Shown here: positions 37,959 through 50,204 of the stretch, piece by piece | Position numbering within the stretch: position 1 is the stretch's first letter | Layout of the letters: the number at the start of each line of letters is the position of its first letter | Assembly: GCF_001522545.3 (NCBI RefSeq) | Contig: NC_031773.1 | Coordinates: 19,416,302-19,480,301, forward strand | Direction: 5' to 3' | Length of the DNA stretch: 64,000 nt | Source of the DNA: Parus major | Taxonomy: Eukaryota > Chordata > Aves > Passeriformes > Paridae | The notes under the pieces: model-generated | The model's database searches: none | The model's input: only the letters and a program-made list of their open reading frames with translations | What the model was told of the DNA's origin: nothing | Translations under genes and position numbers: made by a program

Positions 37959-39369
37959 GTATTCAAGAGGAAAGAGACAGGATTCTGTTCATCCCTTACA
38001 GGCCAGTTGTTTTCCCTGTTTCAGGAGTTGGTGAATTCCAATATAAGTGTCTTGTTCTTCATAAAACTGGGGAAGGCTGGTACCTCTCAAGGCTACCAGA
38101 GAGATCCTGTTCATTTGCATTTAGGCACCACAGACCCTCATATACTTCTGTATGTTTTCTGCATTCAGCTGCCAGAGGTTTTCTCAGTGGCTGGTTAAAA
38201 TGTATCTAATACTATGAAATATTAAGTATGTGGAAGATAGTGTATCTTAGAAGCTTCTCTAACCTAGCAAAGGAAGTATTTCTTATTATTTATGATGATT
38301 AAGGCATCAAATAATGTGCCACATAGCACATTATGTTTTGTGTTGAAGAGATTGGACCCAAAATGTTATATCTGTTCTGCAGTACTTCTTTGTACTTGCA
38401 ATTCTAGGTATGTGCTAACTACATATCTTCTTGTAACATTCTCCCACATGTTTTAACTTAAAGCAAATAAGGATTCAGGGTTGCTAAAGACATTTGTAAT
38501 TAGAATTTACCAATATAACAAATAATAAAGAATTAGAAAATGGGTCTATTCAAGTTAAATTAATTAAGGAAAAATGTTCTTAGAGGATGATTGCAATAAT
38601 TTTATCTTTAATCTGTGATCTTGTCCTACAAGCACAATCACATTCAAATATCACAGCAGAGAGAAATTGAGTCTAGTTACTACTGCTTAGAAGTTTCCAG
38701 TGCTTGGAGGAATGAACCCAATGAGCCAATGTGAATGCTCTGAAATCATGAGTATTTAAGTGAATTGAATTGACTCACCCTTTTTATTTCCCATTCTGAA
38801 ATGGAGCACCATCATCAGTTTGCACAAATATTTTTTGAGAAGTAGATATTGAATTTTACCTGTTCTTTGTTTAGTTGGAAAAAGGAAAAATCTATATTCT
38901 ATACAGAAAATCTCAGAAATATTATGTTTATCAACACTAGATTTATAAATTTTCAACCATATCATATTCAACAAAAAAATTATTGTTTATTTTATTGGTC
39001 TGGAATATCAGTGTTCATCTACTGTACTGGACACCAGCTATAAAAAAGTCATTACTTTAAAAACTTTAAAGTATTCTTAAAAAGATAGGAAAACCCAAAA
39101 TCCAGGTCAGCTGGCAAACAAACAGATAGAAAAAAGTTTGCATTTAAAATTACTTATTTTTATTATGTGTATCATCTAGTCACTTAGATGTGACTTTTAG
39201 TTTGGGTCTTGCACTTGCCGTATAAAGGAAGATCCTAAGAGCTTGGAAAGCACCCTAATAATATAGTGGTTACCTGAGCTGTTCTGAGGAATACAAAATA
39301 TCCTGATTATAGATGTGCTCTGTACCACATATGTTTATTTCCAAGAACAGAACAGGGGCACAGTGTATT

Positions 39370-40031
39370 TGTTCTGGTTTAAGGGAAATTTAAGGAGGGA
39401 ACTTTCAAGGGGTTCCTCTAGACAGCAAATTAAAGTGGTCCTTCCCCCAACCACTTCAGGAGGTCAGTCTTTGAGGGAAGTGGAAAAAATTGTTTATTTC
39501 ACAAGCAAAGTGCTCACAAATGTGAGAAGATGAATAATATTCAACAATGGAACTTGTCATTTTTCTGAAGAGATGGCAGATTCAGAAAGTTCTTTTCATG
39601 GGGTGTAGCTTGGTTCATTCAGTCTCTTATCAGTCCCTCCAGAGCTGGAAGATTCCATGTCCCAGGCCCCAGTGGGCCCCAGGTGTGAGCTCCTGATGTT
39701 TGTCTGGCTTTTCAGCCCAGAGCAGGGCTGAACAGTTCCAAGAAAAAGAAAAGCCACAGTCTGGGGAACTTCTCTGCCTCAGATAGCTAAAAACTAACTA
39801 AAAGCAAAGGACGGCTCTGTCCTGCTGTCTGTGCTGGAGAGACACACACTGAGAGAGAGGCAGAGCTCTTGTCTCTATGGTTTTGAATACAGCTGGGGAA
39901 AAATTCCACTGCTTTTCCTTCTCACCCCCTTCACTCTCAAATATAATCTTAAAACATGAAACTCAATATCTAGCATAAGAAAAAGAGACAATTGGTGATA
40001 CAAACATCATAAAATCACCCTAAAACTCACA
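39370..40031. mobile_element. LTR of an endogenous retrovirus-like element (probable solo LTR)
   Basis: It starts TGTTCTGGTTTAAGGGAAAT and runs through GGTCCTTCCCCCAACCACTT, GGGGTGTAGCTTGGTTCATT, TTTGTCTGGCTTTTCAGCCC, CTTCTCTGCCTCAGATAGCT and GGCTCTGTCCTGCTGTCTGT, a text I recall as a repeated LTR in songbird genomes. It opens with TG. A CA at 40030-40031 is a plausible end, but the candidate target-site copies (GTATT before, GTAAG after) agree at only three of five bases, so the 3' edge is uncertain. No internal retroviral coding sequence lies on either side, which suggests a solo LTR. Confidence 0.65.
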
Positions 40032-43000
40032 GTAAGAGATAGTCCTTAACATTCACTAAATTAATATTTCTCTGGGAGCTGTATGTTTTTCAGTGGAAAG
40101 ACAAAGGAATTTGTGATACCTGTGGCAGGCAGAGGATCGAGATTGTACAGACTTGGTGGAAAGGAAGTAGCTCTATATCACACATGAACTGCACTCTGCT
40201 GCCTGCTCAGAATTCCTTTTTTTTTAATGTTTTCCATCAAACTCGTTAAGATGAAAAAAAAAATGCAAAATTCTTTATCTTATGAAGACCTAAGTAACAG
40301 ATTTCTGTCTTTTGACTATAAGGCCAAGGAAAAAGATCCAGTCACAGAAGACGCATTATTGTTCACCCTGAGCTCCAGCTGGATCAATGTTTGGTTTTCC
40401 TGTGTAATTCTTCAGCTACCCAAGGGCTACCCTGGACTTGCTCCAATATAGCTTGATCCTGATTTGAGAGACAAAAATGTATTGGCAGTGTTCCTGTGTC
40501 ACACATAATCAGATTTTATAAATATATCCTTAGGTAGCATCAAGTCACAACTCATAATATGGCCAGTTATGGTAGCTGTGTCCCACTTTTTAGAGATGAT
40601 TATTATGCACTTTAAGGGAAGGCAAAAATGATATATGGAACCTCAAGTCATCATCTGCATGCAGGATATGCAGCTACAGGGCAGTTAGACTCCTCAAAAC
40701 ATGCCAGACTGTGCAAACTTGAAAGGCTTATTTAGTGCAGTCTCTGGTGTGGTTCTTCCAAGTCCTACCCAGAGATCTGAAGAGAAAGCCTCAGGATATT
40801 AGAGTCCACCGCTTATCATGTTAGAGAAAAACAACTAAAGGTGCTTGAAAATAATCCATATATTGACATACAGCCACTATGGGAAGGTTTCTGCCAAGCC
40901 AGCTGGCTTTTAAAGGCTCCAGCTTTTGATAGTTACAAATTGTTGTATTGATCCTCTTTTATGCATGGACTAATTACAGCTCAAACACTGATAATTTTTT
41001 TCTGTTTGTCACTTTCACCATTTCTTACCAGCAAGGGATATTGTTTAAGCACAGTATGCTTAGGCAAGGTTTCTTTCTTACCCAGGCATGAAACACAGAT
41101 GATTTTAGTAAGTTTCTTGTTTTAATAAGTGAGTTCTTCTGAACCTTGTATAGTGAAACAGAAAATTCTGAATAATGTTTAAAATAAAGAAAATAATGTT
41201 CAAGCAGACATTCCTAAACCCAAGTAGTTGATTCAAGTTCCTAATGCATACATCAGTTTGCACAGCAAATATGAAGGGATAAGGTGTAGTTTAGTTATAG
41301 TGCTTCAGTGAATTATTGTGTGGAACATAGACAAAACTGGCTGTTGTGTTTGGGCAGGGATATCTTGTGCCAAGGCACTGCCATGGCAGCAGAGCTGAGA
41401 GTTGCCTCCCCCTGCATCCAGGATCCCTGTCAGTTTGTAGCTGCTTTTCGCTTGATTTCTGTCCAGAGGGGACAACTCAGATCAGGGAAATAGGCAAAAC
41501 ATAAGTGTGCCTGTCCCTCTTGGACCCAAGCTGCAGTGTGGGTGAAGAAGCTGTGTGCCTCACTGGTTGGGCTAAGGAGCCCCTGAAAAGGGGAATGTAA
41601 GTGCTTGTACTTCTGTAACTTAGAGATGCAAATTGGTGCCACATGGACAGCTCTTAGATAATTAAATTCAACTCAGATCTTGGTCACTAAAACAGTAATC
41701 TGGAGTCCAACCCTTCCTATTGTTCCTTGTCTTGTAAAAATGTCATCCTGTTTTATGTAGATGATTTTCAGATTGTGAAGCCCTTGGAGTCTCTGACATC
41801 ACAGACACTATAAATGTCAATGTACAGTGCCTAAATGGGAGGTGATCAAAAAAAGGAATAATTCTCATGGGGTTCAGTGTCTTCAGAGATCACGTATAGA
41901 TCTTTTATTAAGGATCATATATGAAAAATTAATACATTCTATCTGCCTTTATTTTCTTGATTTTGTATGTCCTTCTGCTACTTCTAAAGTTGTAAAGATG
42001 GCTATAAATTCTCTTAGATTTTCTTCCTTGCTAGTGCTACAATTGCTTCTTTGTCCTCCCTCAGAGATCCCTCTGTCAGAATCAATAACAACCAGATCAA
42101 TGAAAAAAAAAATTCTGAAAATGTAAATCTTATATCTTCATGGCCCTGACTTGATAATGGTTTCTAATGGAGTATTAAATAGGTATGAGCACACATCTTG
42201 ATATGAATTGCTGAACAGATATGTAACAAGAGGGTTTCTGTGTAAGGAAATGTTGAAGGAAGAAGAAACCTGACAATAATAGAAGACTGTGGAAAAAGCA
42301 CTGAGGGTGAAAACAAATGAACATGACTCCTATAGAAGAGGGTCACAAGCCTGTGCCTGAACCATATGATTTGTTGCTAGGAAATGGAAAGTAATAAGGT
42401 TAGGCACAGAAAAACAGAAGGGCTTATAACTTCAGCAGATTGACACACTACAAATATTGAACAGTACATAGATTAGAGACAAGAAATACTTATATGGTAT
42501 TATTTTTTGTTTTTTTTTTTTTCCCATGAGAAATAACAGAAACAGTACAGACACATGATGATGTAGGTGATAAAAGGTGCAGCTTTTCTTAGCATTGTGA
42601 AAGGTCATAGCAAAACTACCATGATGTGTTGGGTTTGCCTTATTTTGTATGTGTCACACAATAGATAATGAGGAAGAGGGGACAAGTAAGGAACTGGAAC
42701 AATACAGGAACATAGAGACTTCAGATATTCAAATAGCCAAACAATGTAGGAATAGAATTGTTTGTTTCACAATAAATGGGATGAGTGCAGCTGTCTACAC
42801 ATGAACTAGTTGATTACAGAGCTTTTAGAGTGAATGGTGAGAAAGTCATTTAGTGGAGCATGGTTTGCCTCACCATTTAATTCTCTAAAATATGCCAGAT
42901 GAATTGCTCTGTATAGATGCCTCCAAAGACAAGAGAAAATCTATAAAACTCTGTGAGTTTTAGTTATCTATTTCCAAAAACAGGTCAGAGATCTGAAATA

Positions 43001-44559
43001 TTATTCTGTTTTTTTGGAGAAAACATAAGCTGGAGAATAGAAGCTAGGAATAAAGTGATGAGTCTATTATAAATCACCTGAAAGATATCTACCAAATAAA
43101 TAAAAAAAATGGCAGGGGTTTAGAATATGTACAAAAGTCATATAATAACACTACTTTGCAGAGAGGTATTAATCTAATTATCAGTAACAAATGCAGTAAT
43201 AATAACCATAACTTATTTATGAAAAAAAAATTAGACTATTATTTTGTGTCTGCTTTAAAAATAATCAAAGAAAAAACAATCCACATGGAATTCTGCCTTG
43301 CATGCACAGGGGTTGTATAGACTAATTAAGACATAACCAAATACTAAAATCTCCTTACAGCAAAACTGTTAATCTTAAAGAAGACTGTTTAAATGCATCT
43401 TGTGAAACAAGATTTTCAAATATACCAGTATGAAAACACCTTTAAAACTGAAAATAATCTGCCATTTGCAAAGTTTAGAAAGAGAAAGGAAGATAAAAAA
43501 CCAATTTAGGAAAAATAAAAATAAAATTGATCATAAAAAGCCTACCAATATGGTAGGAAGAACTGGTGGAAAAAAGGATGTAAATGTAGACATTTGTGTG
43601 TCTGCAATACATTTAGGAAGGTAATTCCGACTGTGACAAGGGTTGAAGAGGCTGGGGAATTGAATGTTAAACAAAACCAAAAAAAATTTTGCTTGGGAGC
43701 AAGCAACAGTACTTACAAAGCTGTTTATTATTTGGAACTTAAGCAAACGGGAGAAGTTACCTGGGGAAAAGGACTGAGTGTGGTAGAAGTATTCTATTTA
43801 ATTCTGGAGGCTCTGGGGACCCCAATGAGATAATGTTATTTTTCAGTTGTCATTTGTCAACAGTCTGCTAAGAAAGGGAGGGACTTTGATAATCATGGCT
43901 TGAGAAATGAGATGGGGAAAAGAATTATATTATTTGTTGTTCTGTAGCATTCACCCTTTCCATCTTTACAGCATCTGTCCAAAAAATACAAAATGACTGA
44001 GCATTTCCAAGAAAGAATGCAACATATTCTAAGAAATATATGTAAAATCATTTGATACATGGGTGAGAAAGAAATAAGAATGAAGATACATACAGAAAGC
44101 TGGATGCTAGATTTAGGAGATATTAATTAAAATGTTTAACCACAGGTTGTCTTTCATGGTTTCATATGATGGCCTATTCAGTGATCTGAGGAGATCTATA
44201 TAAAATCATTGCAAGATTTAGTACTCTGACATTGTAATAAGGAAGGTCTATACAATAACACTGAAGAAATGTTTCCATAATATAGTGTATCCCAATGTAA
44301 TTATATGTGAGATAAAAACAATTTTATGGCATTGCAAAGGTGGATTATAAATCCTTAATTTGCCTGAAGAAAGAGACTGAAGAGAAAGGCAAGACTCCAG
44401 TGTAAAACTTATCTGAATTTACACTTTTTCTCTCGTTTCTAGAAACACTGGCACTCTGTACTCTGTTGCCCTGAAAATTAAACCTTCTGATCTTGTTTTC
44501 ATAGTTTCTAGCCACTTTCCCAGGAAAGTAACTATAAACATAGATGTTTATACATTCTT

Positions 44560-44746
44560 TTAAAGAAACGTCTTTTGATGGATGTTTCTCATGGCCAGTA
44601 TAATTGGGAAGGTAGTAACCTAACTATCCAATCCCTGGTCATTGTGGAGAATCTATAAATACTGTAGTCACAGAAATAAAATCATCCTTTTCCCTGTTGT
44701 ACATTGAACTGTGTCTGTGCGAATCATTCTGTGTCCTACAGCGACA
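44560..44746 (+). mobile_element. LTR-like fragment with TATA box and AATAAA signal
   Basis: The segment holds CTCATGGCCAGTATAATTGG, a GGTAGTAACCTAACTATCCA block, TATAAA at 44654-44659 and AATAAA at 44675-44680. It ends near CCTACA or GCGACA (44740-44746). A TATA box, a poly(A) signal about 20 bases later and a terminal CA are the usual layout of a short-R retroviral LTR. The 5' boundary is not visible and no retroviral genes flank it, so this may be a truncated LTR. Confidence 0.4.
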
Positions 44747-46036
44747 GTACTCCTAGCAAAGTTCTTGTTATTAGCCTGAAAATGCCTGAGAATACACATA
44801 TAATCTTATTTTTACTGCCTCAGTCCCTAAAATCACCCCAATTCTGCCATGTGGTGTTTGATCTCCTTCCATGTTACTGATGTATCCCATGCATATCCAT
44901 GCTATTACATTTCTTTAGTGCATATATGTCCCAAAAAAGGACATTTTTTTTCCCCTTGAGGGCACAGACACTAGTGAAAACACTAAAACTTTCCAAAATA
45001 GGCTCTGAAGAACTGCACAAGAAACCTACCAATACCAGGACACTTTCAGCACAAACCGTTTGATCTCCTTTTTGATCCACTTTACAGTCTGGCTTCTGAT
45101 CCCCACCTTTTCAATTTTAATCAGTCATCTCCTATGGAATACATTTCTGAAATCCAGAGAGATTGTATCTGTCAAGATTTCCTTGTAAATAAATAAATAA
45201 CGTCTGTCAAAGGAAGACACCAGGATTTTTGGCATGATCCATTTCTGAAAAATTTATGTAGCTTTTATCCTTATTTGCATTTCTGTCTGTTTTGTCTATG
45301 GAGATTTCTAAATGGGTAGAATAACTATTGATCATGAAAATGCAGCCTGAAAAAACACATCAAGAAAGTATAAAAAGAGGAATTAAGGATCTGTTTGAAG
45401 AAATAAGAGATTTACTTGCAGATAAGTGATTTTGGCACAAGTCTCATTCTAGGTTTTGTGTGTTCAGAGTTGCCTCTTGAGAATATCATGGAATTGTTTT
45501 GGGAATCCAGTCAAACAATATGTCAGGAAACCTGACCTCAGTGATTTTTTTTCAGAGGACAGCAGGCAATAAAGAAGGTTTTCTGAAGCACTAATTCCAG
45601 AGCTGACTCTGCCTGTTGGCAAACTGGATTTAACTAGTGGTATCTGGAGACATGTTAATGAATTTCAGATTAACACAAGTGCTAAACCTACTGCCATAAT
45701 TAAGAAAGGCCTGCCAATCACTGCCTCGTTTGCACTGGCACAATTTATTCTGTAGATTTCTGTTGCAATATTAACATCTAGTGAGGACAGCAATTAATTA
45801 CTAAATGGATCCTAAAAGAGGAGTTCACAGGAATGAGAAAAATGACTAACAGAAGGTTTTTGCAGCCCATTCCACTGTGTATATCCTAAAGTTATATAAT
45901 TTTTGTGCAAATTTCCACATTTACCTGTCCAAGCTCATTCTGGGAAACATGTCTTTTAAAAAGTAGCACTTCTGAAAAAAATTCTCTCTGTTAATTAAAA
46001 TTACTTATGTTAATTTCTGGGAATATTTTATGTAAT

Positions 46037-46084
46037 ATCATAGAATCATAGAATCCTTAAGGCTAGAAAAGACCTCCATCCGTC
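46037..46084 (-). mobile_element. Short CR1 3'-end fragment, minus strand
   Basis: ATCATAGAATCATAGAATCC followed by a GGCTAGAAAAGACCTCC block is the reverse complement of the extreme CR1 3' end, including the tandem ATCATAGA tail. Only about 48 bases remain recognisable. Confidence 0.8.
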
Positions 46085-46875
46085 ACATAAAAGATCTGTG
46101 AAACTGTAACAAAGGTTTTCATTCTCTATGTTTTGTTCTTACTTTCACTGGACCTTTTACATGTATTGTATTTTCTGCTTCTTCCTCTGTTGCCTTAACT
46201 GAGACTGAAAGAGTCATTGTAAACTTCATTTGGATGTGTTATTTTTTATGTCTTATACACTTTCAAAATTAGAAGAAAATTACTTATTAGTTTCTAATTA
46301 TAATCTAGAGCTGCATTTTTACAGAGACCTAATTTGTTTCCATTTACACATATCTGCAGCTATTTAGTTTATTATTCCATCGTACTTATTTCTAAAGATA
46401 AAGTATTATAAATTTCCATGCCAGAATAAGAACATAAGAATGATGCATATCATGAGTGCCTTGACTACAGGTGCAATTTTTTAAATGCCTGACCCTTTAT
46501 TAGTTCCTCCAACATAAAGCTACTGAGGGCTGAGCTCCTGAATCATCTTCCATTCCCATTCAGGATTATGTAGTCTGCATTGTACAGGTTCACACATAAG
46601 AAAATTCACACATGGAATCACACACATAGAACATCCCTTTGTTTTTAAGGATAAGGCTCATGAAACGTATTAGGTTGATGTTTCAGATACTCCATTTTGG
46701 TATTTACTGGCAAGAAATAGGTCATCAAAAATCATTGCCTCTGGTTCTTTTACACCTCTTCTTGCTTGGTGGTGCAGCCAAATGGTTGCAAATATCATGT
46801 AATTGTGTTTGGTCATTTGCCACTCTGAAAGTCTGGGATAACTAGATCTCAGAAACAGCTACTGCTCACAAAACC

Positions 46876-47270
46876 AGGCTCTGGAGATGTCCAGTACAAC
46901 CCTCTCTGCTCAAAATAGGCTGAGCTACAGCAGCAGCTTGCTCAGGTATGCATCCAGTTGAATGTGGAGTATCTCCAGGGATGGAGACTACTCAACCTCT
47001 CAGAGCAACCTATTCCACTGTTTAGCTTCTTGCACACTGAAAAGTTGGGTTTTCTTTTCATGTTTAATCATAATTTGCTCTAGTTTGGTATGTGCTCATT
47101 ACCTCATGTCCTGTCTCTGAACATGACCAAGAAGAGTCTGCCTCCACCCAATAAGATATTTATATGCACTGATATAAGATTCCCTTCTCAAGCATTCCTT
47201 CTCCAAGCTGAAAAGTTCTTAGCTTCTTCTTGCATAAAAGATGCTCCTTTACCATCTTTGTCTCAGGAGA
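46876..47270 (-). mobile_element. CR1 LINE fragment, minus strand
   Basis: Successive blocks match the reverse complement of CR1: TGTCCAGTACAACCCTCTCT, ATCTCCAGGGATGGAGACTA, CTCAACCTCTCAGAGCAACC, TACCTCATGTCCTGTCTCTG, AGAAGAGTCTGCCTCCACCC, ATATTTATATGCACTGATAT and TTCCTTCTCCAAGCTGAAAA. The right edge fades near 47270 and may reach further into the GC-richer sequence that follows. No intact coding frame. Confidence 0.87.
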
Positions 47271-49693
47271 CACAAGGGATCACTTCCTCAGCATGCTGCT
47301 CAGCCTCAGCACCTCATCTGTTACCACCACACTGACCGTTTTGCATCAAAGAACTTTTCTTCCTGCATTTATTAAGTCTCTGGCTTGGACATGCTGCAAG
47401 TCTCCATTTCTGTGCCAAATAAGCACAGACCTTTCATGTCCCTGCTTTGTCACAGCTCCCCTCTCCTTGGTGGCTGCCCCCTCAGTGAAGGGCCTGCACG
47501 GATGCAACATCATCCCTCGGGAGCTTGGTATCTGATGTGCTGGGGTGGCTGCTCTGGTGTGTCCTGGGGACATGCTGTGTCACTCCCCACCACTGCTGCC
47601 ACACAAACACTCTCCTCACAGCAGGGTTTCCAGAAGGCTTTTGCACATCGTCTGCAGAAAATGCTTGTCTGGGAACTTCATGCTGGGCTAGCCTGTAAAC
47701 TCACCTCTCCCAGCACCTGCTGAGTGGATACTTGTCTCTCCTTGATCAAAGCTCAAAGTTTGACTTCCTTCTCATTGCAAGCTGCTGGAAGTCACAGGCT
47801 GCTTTTTTCCTGATTAAGCAGGTCCCCTGACATTCCTCCAGGAGTTCCCAGAAACCCTGGCTATCCCAGAAGGAATTCACAGACTATATACAAACAGAAC
47901 CCTAAAAATACTGAGCAACCCCTGCTGTGTCTGATGCCTGCCTCTGTTATCTCTGTTTTCCTTGTCATTCCTGTTCCCTTGGCCTCTGAAAATAGATGGA
48001 AAAAGAAAGTTGTAACATTTTTTGTATCTGGTAATGCACAAGACTTCTGTGTTACTGAAGCATTTGAGTTTTGCATGTATATGAAGAGGACATGGTAGTT
48101 CTTGCCTCTAGAAATTACAGGACATTGCTAAATGGACTTTTATTTACATGGCAAAACACTAGCTCATTCTTATTTACTACTAACAGTACTCTTATTGACA
48201 AGGAGAGATGTCTTGTTCTACAGAAATAACCAGGTAATGTACATAAAGATATTATGATTTTTACTTATTATATATTCCAGATGAAATGTTGAGACATGAG
48301 TGCTGTGTATAATGCAATATTATTGTTGTGCAGTCCTTGAGTGTTACAGTGGTATCATGATAATTTATTTCACCTGGTAAGTCTCTTAACGGTCTTGAAG
48401 AAAAATGGATTTCAAGCATTTCTTAAGGAATACCAAATAACATATAGTCAGATTTAAAAATCCAGGTTATAACCTTTCATTTTGGCAAGCACTTAAGAAG
48501 CTTCTTAAGGCATAAAATTGTAGTTAACAAGCAGTCATCTATTGATTCACTGAATTTAGTGGCATTATCCCTGCAAATTTACACATGTCTTTACTGCATT
48601 GTTAGTGGCCACCTTAATGGAATTGTAAGTAGCACTCAGCTGGCAGAAATGTGATTAAGATGCATTATAAGGATGATAATAACTACTTTGACACCAAATA
48701 GAAATAAATTTGGCAATGTAAGAGGTTTTCTGGAGGCAGTGATCTGAACATCTTTTCTCTCTAGAAGTTTTAAAGAACAAAAGAGATATGTATAAACAGT
48801 AGAGACGACACATAAGTTGTAGAGATCATTATGTGCTTTCAGTTGACAAACATATAACCTTTCTAAAAAAATGTGTCATCTGCTTGATATTTACAACTAA
48901 AGAACTTTATTCAGAATTAAAATTATACCCTTTTATTAACTTGCTCGGGGTTCTGAAATGACAGGTGCTGATCACTGAACAGAATTATACTCATTTGCTG
49001 TTAAAATGAAGTTTCCAGAGTCAGAACCAGCAAAAGCAGGAAGAGTAGAGAGCCCAATGAAGGAGGGGAGGAGGAAAAGCAGCAGCTGTAAATCACAGTT
49101 GCTGCTTTGAACTGCCTGTCTTATGGCTCCTTACCCACTGTAAATCTGGCACTGTCAGTGCAGTGAAGACTTGACAGTTTCAGATGTTCTTGGATATTTT
49201 GTCAGTCACTCTCATCTGCAGGCTTGAGGAGTTCATCTTCTGAAAGAGGATATGGGCTCTGTTGTTGAAAGAGAGAACATCACACTGGTATCTTCATAAT
49301 GCTCAATATTTGTTCTGGTTATATAAATACTTAATAACAATGTTTATGGAAGAGTCACTTAAACCCATTAAAAAACCAGAAAGATGACCAAAAAAAGTGA
49401 CATAATTAAATTTAAAATTCCTATTGATTTCAGATGTATGATTTTCAGCCTTGAGTTCTAATGCAAAACTAAATCACTTCTTGCGCAGACATACATATTT
49501 CCCCTGGGCTCACCTCAGACAGAAGTGTTTGAGTTAGCAGTCTGGTTATGACTGAAAACTCATTCAGAATCACTTTTAAAACTTGTCAGATAGGTTTCTT
49601 CAGGTTATGATGTGAGAACTGGAATATTTCTGTTTCCCTTCCAGCCACATAATATTGTGAGTTTTTGAATATTTAAAACTGAAAGAAAAAAGA

Positions 49694-49790
49694 GTTTGGG
49701 TTGTGGTTGGTGTTTCGGCTTTTCTTGTATTGGTTGGTTGGTTTGGGGATTTGATTTTGCTTGTTTGATTTTTCTTGTTTGTTTCTCTCA
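49694..49790 (+). repeat. T/G-rich low-complexity tract
   Basis: Repeated TTGG and TTTG words (for example TGGTTGGTTGGTTTGGGG) over about 100 bases. The opposite-strand frame 49600-49818 is Thr/Pro/Lys-rich because of it. Confidence 0.8.
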
Positions 49791-50204
49791 TTTTAATGGA
49801 GTCAGTATTACAGTACATTAAGCAGTAATGTGTAAATGTAAGGAAGAATGATATTTTTAACTGCTTTACTAGAAGCCTGTAATATGTGATTTTAAATTCA
49901 CATCATTACTCCTCACATGTATATTTTAAATTCAGACACTCATTCAATGATTTTTTTAGTTTCAAACCTTGAGTAATGCTCTGGTTTCACCACAAGCCAA
50001 GCCTAATTTATCAGTTTATTTTAAACTCAAATCCACAGGGGACAAAAATAACAACTTTTGCTTTCTTATTATTCCTACCTTTTAATATTTTTGATATATC
50101 ATATTGCTCCTCAGTCTCTTCTTTTCTGGACCTAACCAGCCTGCTTCCTTTACCCACTTACTGAAGGTTTTCTTTCCTTAATATCTCCTTTAGAGATTCT
50201 CTTG

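Noticed and set aside
46430..46520. Phrase AAGAACATAAGAATGATGC resembling a different LINE 3' end found in reptiles
   Set aside because: Only about 15 bases agree and the next expected block is absent.
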